From: Cribrihabitans_A neustonicus
GTDB lineage: Bacteria > Pseudomonadota > Alphaproteobacteria > Rhodobacterales > Rhodobacteraceae
Length of the DNA stretch: 64,000 bases
Direction: 5' to 3'
NCBI RefSeq assembly: GCF_048820895.1
Contig: NZ_JBMERQ010000001.1
Location: 248,001 to 312,000, forward strand
The translations under genes and the position numbers were made by a program. How positions within the stretch are numbered: position 1 is the first letter of the stretch; each line of letters starts with the position of its first letter. Positions 60,278-64,000 of this stretch are shown piece after piece. The notes beneath the pieces were generated by a model. That model did no database searches. It saw only the letters and a list, made by a program, of their open reading frames with translations, and was not told where the DNA came from.

Positions 60278-61600
60278 ATGACAGCAGCGAAACGTTTTCC
60301 GAAGGCCAGGGCCTTTCTGCTCGGCTCAGCCGTGGCCGCGTTGCTGGCGGCCTGCGCGGAAGAAGAGGTCATCCTGCAGGGCAAGCGCGAGGACATCCGT
60401 CCCGAAGCTGCCCAGGAAGTGGTGAACCAGGCGCGCCCGATTTCCTTGCCGCAGCAGACAGCCAATACCGCCTGGCCGCAGGGCCATGGCGCCGAAACGG
60501 CCCGCACTGCGCATCCGGCGCTGGGAACGGCGGTGCAGCGGATCTGGTCGGCCTCGATCGGCGACGGCGACAGCCGCCGCCAGCGCATCACCGCAACCCC
60601 CGTGGTGGGCGGGGGGCGCATCTTCACCCTGGACAGCGGCGCGCGGGTTTCGGCGGTGTCGCCGCAAGGGCAGCTTCTGTGGCAGCGCGAGCTGATTCCC
60701 CCGGCCGACGAGGAAGGCCAGGCCACCGGCGGCGGGCTCGCCTATGATGATGGGGTGATCTATGTCTCCTCCGGCTATGGTGTGCTGACAGCGCTCAACG
60801 CCGAAAGCGGCCAGGTGATCTGGCGGCAGGAGCTGGACGCCACCGGCTCCGGCCAGCCGCGGGTCAGCGGCGATCTGGTCTACCTGGTGGCGGGCGACGA
60901 CACCGGCTGGGCGGTCAGCAAGGGAACCGGCCGCATTGCCTGGCAAGTGGAGGCGGTGCCGTCGGAGGCTAACATCCTCGGGGCTCCGGCACCCGTGGTG
61001 ACGCGGGACCTTGCGGTCTTTGCCTTCGGCTCGGGCGACCTGATCGCCACCTTCCGCCAGGGCGGGCTGCGCCGCTGGAGCGCTTCGGTCGCGGGCAAGC
61101 GCACCGGCTTTACGCTGGCGCGGATCAGCGACGTGACCGGCGCGCCGGTGGTCGATGGCGGCCGGCTTTATGCGGGCAACCACGCGGGCCGCACCGTCGC
61201 CTTTGACCTCGAGAACGGCGAACGTCTTTGGACCGCGCGCGAGGGCGCGGCGGGCACCGCCTGGCCTGCGGGCGGCAGCCTGTTCCAAGTGAGCGACCAG
61301 AGCCAGCTCCTGCGGCTGGATGCCGCCACGGGCGAGGTGATCTGGGCGGTGGACCTGCCCGGTTTCGTCAAGGACAGGCCCGGAAAGCGCGGCAGGATCT
61401 ACACCCACTACGGGCCGGTTCTGGCTGGCGGGCAGCTGGTGCTGGCCTCGGGCGACGGGCTCTTGCGCTTCTTCGATCCGGTCAGCGGGAGGCTCACGCG
61501 CACCGCGGAGCTGCCTGGCGGCGCCAGCACCGCGCCGGTGGTTGCGGGGCGCACCCTTTACGTGGTTTCCTCGGACGGCGATTTGCACGCCTACCGCTAG
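60278..61600 (+). CDS. bamB: Outer membrane assembly lipoprotein BamB
   Basis: 440 residues from the ATG at 60278. Lipoprotein signal with lipobox LLAAC (FLLGSAVAALLAACAEE). The mature part is a PQQ-type beta-propeller, with blades such as GRIFTLDSGARVSAVSPQGQLLWQRE, GVLTALNAESGQVIWRQEL and LLRLDAATGEVIWAVDLPG. BamB helps BamA insert beta-barrel proteins into the outer membrane. The start follows the YfgM-like gene by 58 bases; der follows by about 70. The operon order matches E. coli yfgM-bamB-der. Confidence 0.93.
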   Translation: MTAAKRFPKARAFLLGSAVAALLAACAEEEVILQGKREDIRPEAAQEVVNQARPISLPQQTANTAWPQGHGAETARTAHPALGTAVQRIWSASIGDGDSRRQRITATPVVGGGRIFTLDSGARVSAVSPQGQLLWQRELIPPADEEGQATGGGLAYDDGVIYVSSGYGVLTALNAESGQVIWRQELDATGSGQPRVSGDLVYLVAGDDTGWAVSKGTGRIAWQVEAVPSEANILGAPAPVVTRDLAVFAFGSGDLIATFRQGGLRRWSASVAGKRTGFTLARISDVTGAPVVDGGRLYAGNHAGRTVAFDLENGERLWTAREGAAGTAWPAGGSLFQVSDQSQLLRLDAATGEVIWAVDLPGFVKDRPGKRGRIYTHYGPVLAGGQLVLASGDGLLRFFDPVSGRLTRTAELPGGASTAPVVAGRTLYVVSSDGDLHAYR

Positions 61601-61672
61601 CGGCATTTGCGGACTGGCGGTTTCCGGGCAGATGCGTTATGGGGCGCGTCTGAAACGCTGAAAGTTGGTCCG

Positions 61673-63136
61673 ATGTCCTTTACCCTCGCAATCGTGGGCC
61701 GTCCGAATGTGGGCAAGTCCACCCTGTTCAACCGTCTAGTCGGCAAGAAGCTGGCGCTGGTGGATGACCAGCCCGGCGTCACCCGCGACCTGCGCGAGGG
61801 CGAGGCGCGGCTGGGGGATCTGCGGTTTACGGTGATCGATACCGCGGGGCTGGAGGATGCCACCGACAACTCGCTTGAGGGCCGGATGCGGCGCCTGACC
61901 GAGCGCGCGGTGGAGATGGCCGACATCTGCCTGTTCATGATCGACGCCCGCGCAGGTGTGACGCCGACGGATGAGCTGTTCGCGGAAATCCTGCGCAAGA
62001 AGTCCGCCCATGTGATCCTTGCCGCCAACAAGGCCGAGGGCAACGCCGCCGAGGCGGGCGTGCTGGAAGCCTACGGGCTGGGCCTGGGCGAGCCGCTGCG
62101 GCTTTCGGGCGAGCACGGCGAGGGGATGCCGGATCTTTACGGCATCCTGCAGCCGCTGGCGGAGAAGTTCGAGCAGGTGGCCGAGGACAACGCGCCGGTG
62201 ATGGACGTCGAGCTCGACGAGGATGGCGAGTTCGAGGACGGAGACGCGGTGCCGCAGCCGACCGCCGCCAAGCCCCTGCAGGTTGCGGTGGTGGGCCGCC
62301 CGAACGCGGGCAAGTCCACGCTGATCAACAAGATCCTTGGGGAGGAACGCCTGCTGACCGGACCCGAGGCGGGCATCACCCGCGATGCGATCTCGCTGCG
62401 GATGGAGTGGCAGGGCACGCCGATGCGGGTCTTTGACACCGCCGGCATGCGCAAGAAGGCCAAGGTGCAGGAGAAGCTGGAGAAGCTCTCCGTCTCCGAC
62501 GGGTTGCGCGCGGTCAAGTTCGCCGAGGTGGTGGTGGTGCTGCTGGACGCGAGCATCCCCTTCGAGCAGCAGGACCTGCGCATCGCCGACCTCGCCGAGC
62601 GCGAGGGCCGTGCCGTGGTGGTTGCCGTCAACAAGTGGGACGCCGAGGACGAGAAGCAGGAGAAGCTGCGTGACCTCAAGGAAGCCTTCGCCCGGCTGCT
62701 GCCGCAGCTTAGGGGCGCGCCGCTGGTCACGGTCTCGGCCAAAACCGGCAAGGGGCTCGACCGGCTGCATGCCGCGATCCTGCGCGCCTACGAGGTCTGG
62801 AACCGCCGGGTGCCGACCGCGGCGTTGAACCGCTGGCTTACTGGGATGCTGGAGCAGCACCCGCCCCCGGCTCCGCAGGGCAAGCGCATCAAGCTGCGCT
62901 ACATGACCCAGGCCCGCACCCGGCCGCCCGCATTTGTGGTGATGTGCTCGCATCCCGACAAGCTGCCCGACAGCTATTCGCGCTATCTGGTCAACGGCCT
63001 GCGCGAGGATTTCGACATGCCGGGCTCGCCGATCCGCCTGTTCATGCGCGGGCAGGGCGACAAGAACCCCTACAAGGGCCGCCGCAAGAAGAACGCAGGC
63101 GCGCTCACCAAGCATCTGAAGGACCGGCAGCGCTGA
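61673..63136 (+). CDS. der: Ribosome assembly GTPase Der (EngA)
   Basis: 487 residues from the ATG at 61673. Two tandem GTPase domains: first P loop GRPNVGKST (9-17), DTAGLED, NKAEG; second P loop GRPNAGKST, DTAGMRKKAK, NKWDAED, then the C-terminal KH-like domain (RVPTAALNRWL to KNPYKGRRKKNAG). An acidic linker (VELDEDGEFEDGD) joins the G domains. Needed for 50S subunit maturation. A strong terminator follows at 63220-63247. Confidence 0.97.
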   Translation: MSFTLAIVGRPNVGKSTLFNRLVGKKLALVDDQPGVTRDLREGEARLGDLRFTVIDTAGLEDATDNSLEGRMRRLTERAVEMADICLFMIDARAGVTPTDELFAEILRKKSAHVILAANKAEGNAAEAGVLEAYGLGLGEPLRLSGEHGEGMPDLYGILQPLAEKFEQVAEDNAPVMDVELDEDGEFEDGDAVPQPTAAKPLQVAVVGRPNAGKSTLINKILGEERLLTGPEAGITRDAISLRMEWQGTPMRVFDTAGMRKKAKVQEKLEKLSVSDGLRAVKFAEVVVVLLDASIPFEQQDLRIADLAEREGRAVVVAVNKWDAEDEKQEKLRDLKEAFARLLPQLRGAPLVTVSAKTGKGLDRLHAAILRAYEVWNRRVPTAALNRWLTGMLEQHPPPAPQGKRIKLRYMTQARTRPPAFVVMCSHPDKLPDSYSRYLVNGLREDFDMPGSPIRLFMRGQGDKNPYKGRRKKNAGALTKHLKDRQR

Positions 63137-63438
63137 AGCCCGGCTGATCCGGGCAAAGGGGGAGTGCTCCCGCCCGGCCTGCAGCCTTTCGAAGAAAGAC
63201 CTGGCCCTGCCCAAGCCGCGCGCCGCCCGTTCCGGGCGGCGCTTTTGCGTTCGGGGCCGGCCGTGCTGCGGAAATCTCCCCAGGCTGCGTGGAGGTGCCC
63301 AAATTGCTCTAAAGGCTGACTTTTCCGTCCCCGCCGGGTCTTGTCATGACGCCGGGACAGATTACCTCTGGAAAAGCCTTGGACGGGGCCGCGGTACTTC
63401 ATGCGGTTTTCACAGAGTGATTTTTTACGGATGACGCC
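63137..63438. other. Intergenic between der and the desaturase gene
   Basis: About 300 bases. Contains the der terminator; the rest should hold the desaturase promoter. No other gene recognised. Confidence 0.45.
63220..63247 (+). terminator. Rho-independent terminator after der
   Basis: GCGCCGCCC (63220-63228) pairs with GGGCGGCGC (63234-63242), loop GTTCC, followed by TTTT. Confidence 0.9.
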
Positions 63439-64000
63439 ATGGATCTGAGGGCACATACGCGCAAATACTGCGCCAAGGATAACAGGCTGGCCGCGCTCAG
63501 CTATTTCGGCACATTTGCGGTCTATTTCACGGCTCTCTACCTCGCCATCACCCAGGTGGAGCGCTGGTATATCCTGCTGCCCGCGGGCGTCGTCTTTGCC
63601 TTTGCGGCGGTGCGGCTTTACGTGCTGCAGCATGACACCGGGCATCATTCACTGTTCGAGACACGGGCACAGAACGAGATCGCAGGCCATGTGCTGTCAC
63701 CCTTCACCTTTGCGCCGTTCGAGGTGATGAAGCAGAACCACAACCTGCATCACGCCAATATCGGCAACCTCGAACACCGGGAGACCGGCGAGATCCACAC
63801 GATGACGCTCACGGAATGGCAGCAGGCGGGCTTCTGGCAGCGGCTGGCCTACCGGCTGTACCGCAACCCCTTCGTGCTGGTGCCGGTGGGCGCGGCGTTC
63901 ACCTATTTCATCCGCTACCGCTGGCCCAAGAACACGCTGCGCTTCGGCGTGCTGGGCGTGGTGCTGCACAACCTGGTGATCATTGCGATGCTGTCGCTTC
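63439..64000 (+). CDS. Fatty acid desaturase family protein (partial, runs off the window)
   Basis: 187 codons are visible from the ATG at 63439, and the frame is still open at the end of the window. Histidine boxes of the membrane-bound di-iron desaturase family are present: HDTGHH near residue 65 and NHNLHHANIGN near 100. Hydrophobic helices at about 20-60 and 140-185 fit a membrane protein. The third box would lie beyond the window. Introduces double bonds in fatty acyl chains or oxidises related substrates; the exact reaction is unknown. No strong Shine-Dalgarno. Confidence 0.85.
   Translation, partial: MDLRAHTRKYCAKDNRLAALSYFGTFAVYFTALYLAITQVERWYILLPAGVVFAFAAVRLYVLQHDTGHHSLFETRAQNEIAGHVLSPFTFAPFEVMKQNHNLHHANIGNLEHRETGEIHTMTLTEWQQAGFWQRLAYRLYRNPFVLVPVGAAFTYFIRYRWPKNTLRFGVLGVVLHNLVIIAMLSL

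Overview
The window looks like a chromosomal segment of a high-GC alphaproteobacterium of the Roseobacter group (Rhodobacteraceae). This is inferred from gene families and gene order, not from a marker-gene search. The pointers are a sarcosine oxidase soxBDAG cluster, a ccmI-ruvX-DUF1289 run, a YfgM-like/bamB/der run, an Atm1-type exporter, a 'host attachment' protein, and many short high-GC operons with 4- or 8-bp start/stop overlaps.

Layout. 1-6.6 kb: retropepsin-like protease, MarC-family protein and ABC-F ATPase (minus strand), Bcr/CflA-type MFS pump, ndk, then a minus-strand pair of a tiny Pmp3/YqaE protein and a DUF4112 protein, and a TfoX C-terminal-domain protein. 6.7-9.5 kb: cytochrome P450 and an intact reading frame that looks like a mannose-1-phosphate guanylyltransferase with its catalytic motifs worn away. 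9.8-13.8 kb: NarL-type response regulator divergent from a small secreted molybdopterin-domain-like protein and a large hybrid histidine kinase, probably one signalling unit. 14.3-18.6 kb: a 949-residue RTX-like repeat protein and an unrecognised exported protein.

18.7-26.8 kb: two tRNA-Asn(GTT) genes and a 46-bp tRNA 3' fragment. A roughly 7.5-kb element lies between the fragment (19191-19236) and the intact second tRNA (26737-26811). It carries a tyrosine integrase, an AlpA-like regulator, a second small HTH protein, a primase-polymerase/D5-like helicase, a perfect 27-bp inverted repeat around an AT-rich stretch (candidate replication origin) and a terminase-small-subunit-like protein, with no capsid or tail genes. 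This set matches phage-inducible chromosomal islands (phage satellites). Its right end has been replaced by lower-GC DNA holding the tail of a DUF262-like gene.

27-36.2 kb: MBL-fold hydrolase, EnvZ-like kinase, a GEEISWGQ membrane protein, dusA, a TSUP exporter, a possible Fe/2OG dioxygenase, DUF1289, ruvX and ccmI. 36.6-42.3 kb: soxBDAG for sarcosine catabolism, interrupted between soxB and soxD by an oppositely oriented GIY-YIG gene with its own promoter. 42.5-47.9 kb: two related small secreted proteins, Fe/Mn superoxide dismutase, a host-attachment protein, rarD and a LysM protein. 48-54 kb: Atm1-type ABC exporter, small regulators, a nitrilase-family hydrolase and an FAD oxidase. 54.2-59.2 kb: RND pump and adaptor with a palindromic operator candidate upstream. 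59.5-64 kb: YfgM-like protein, bamB, der and the start of a fatty-acid desaturase that runs off the window.
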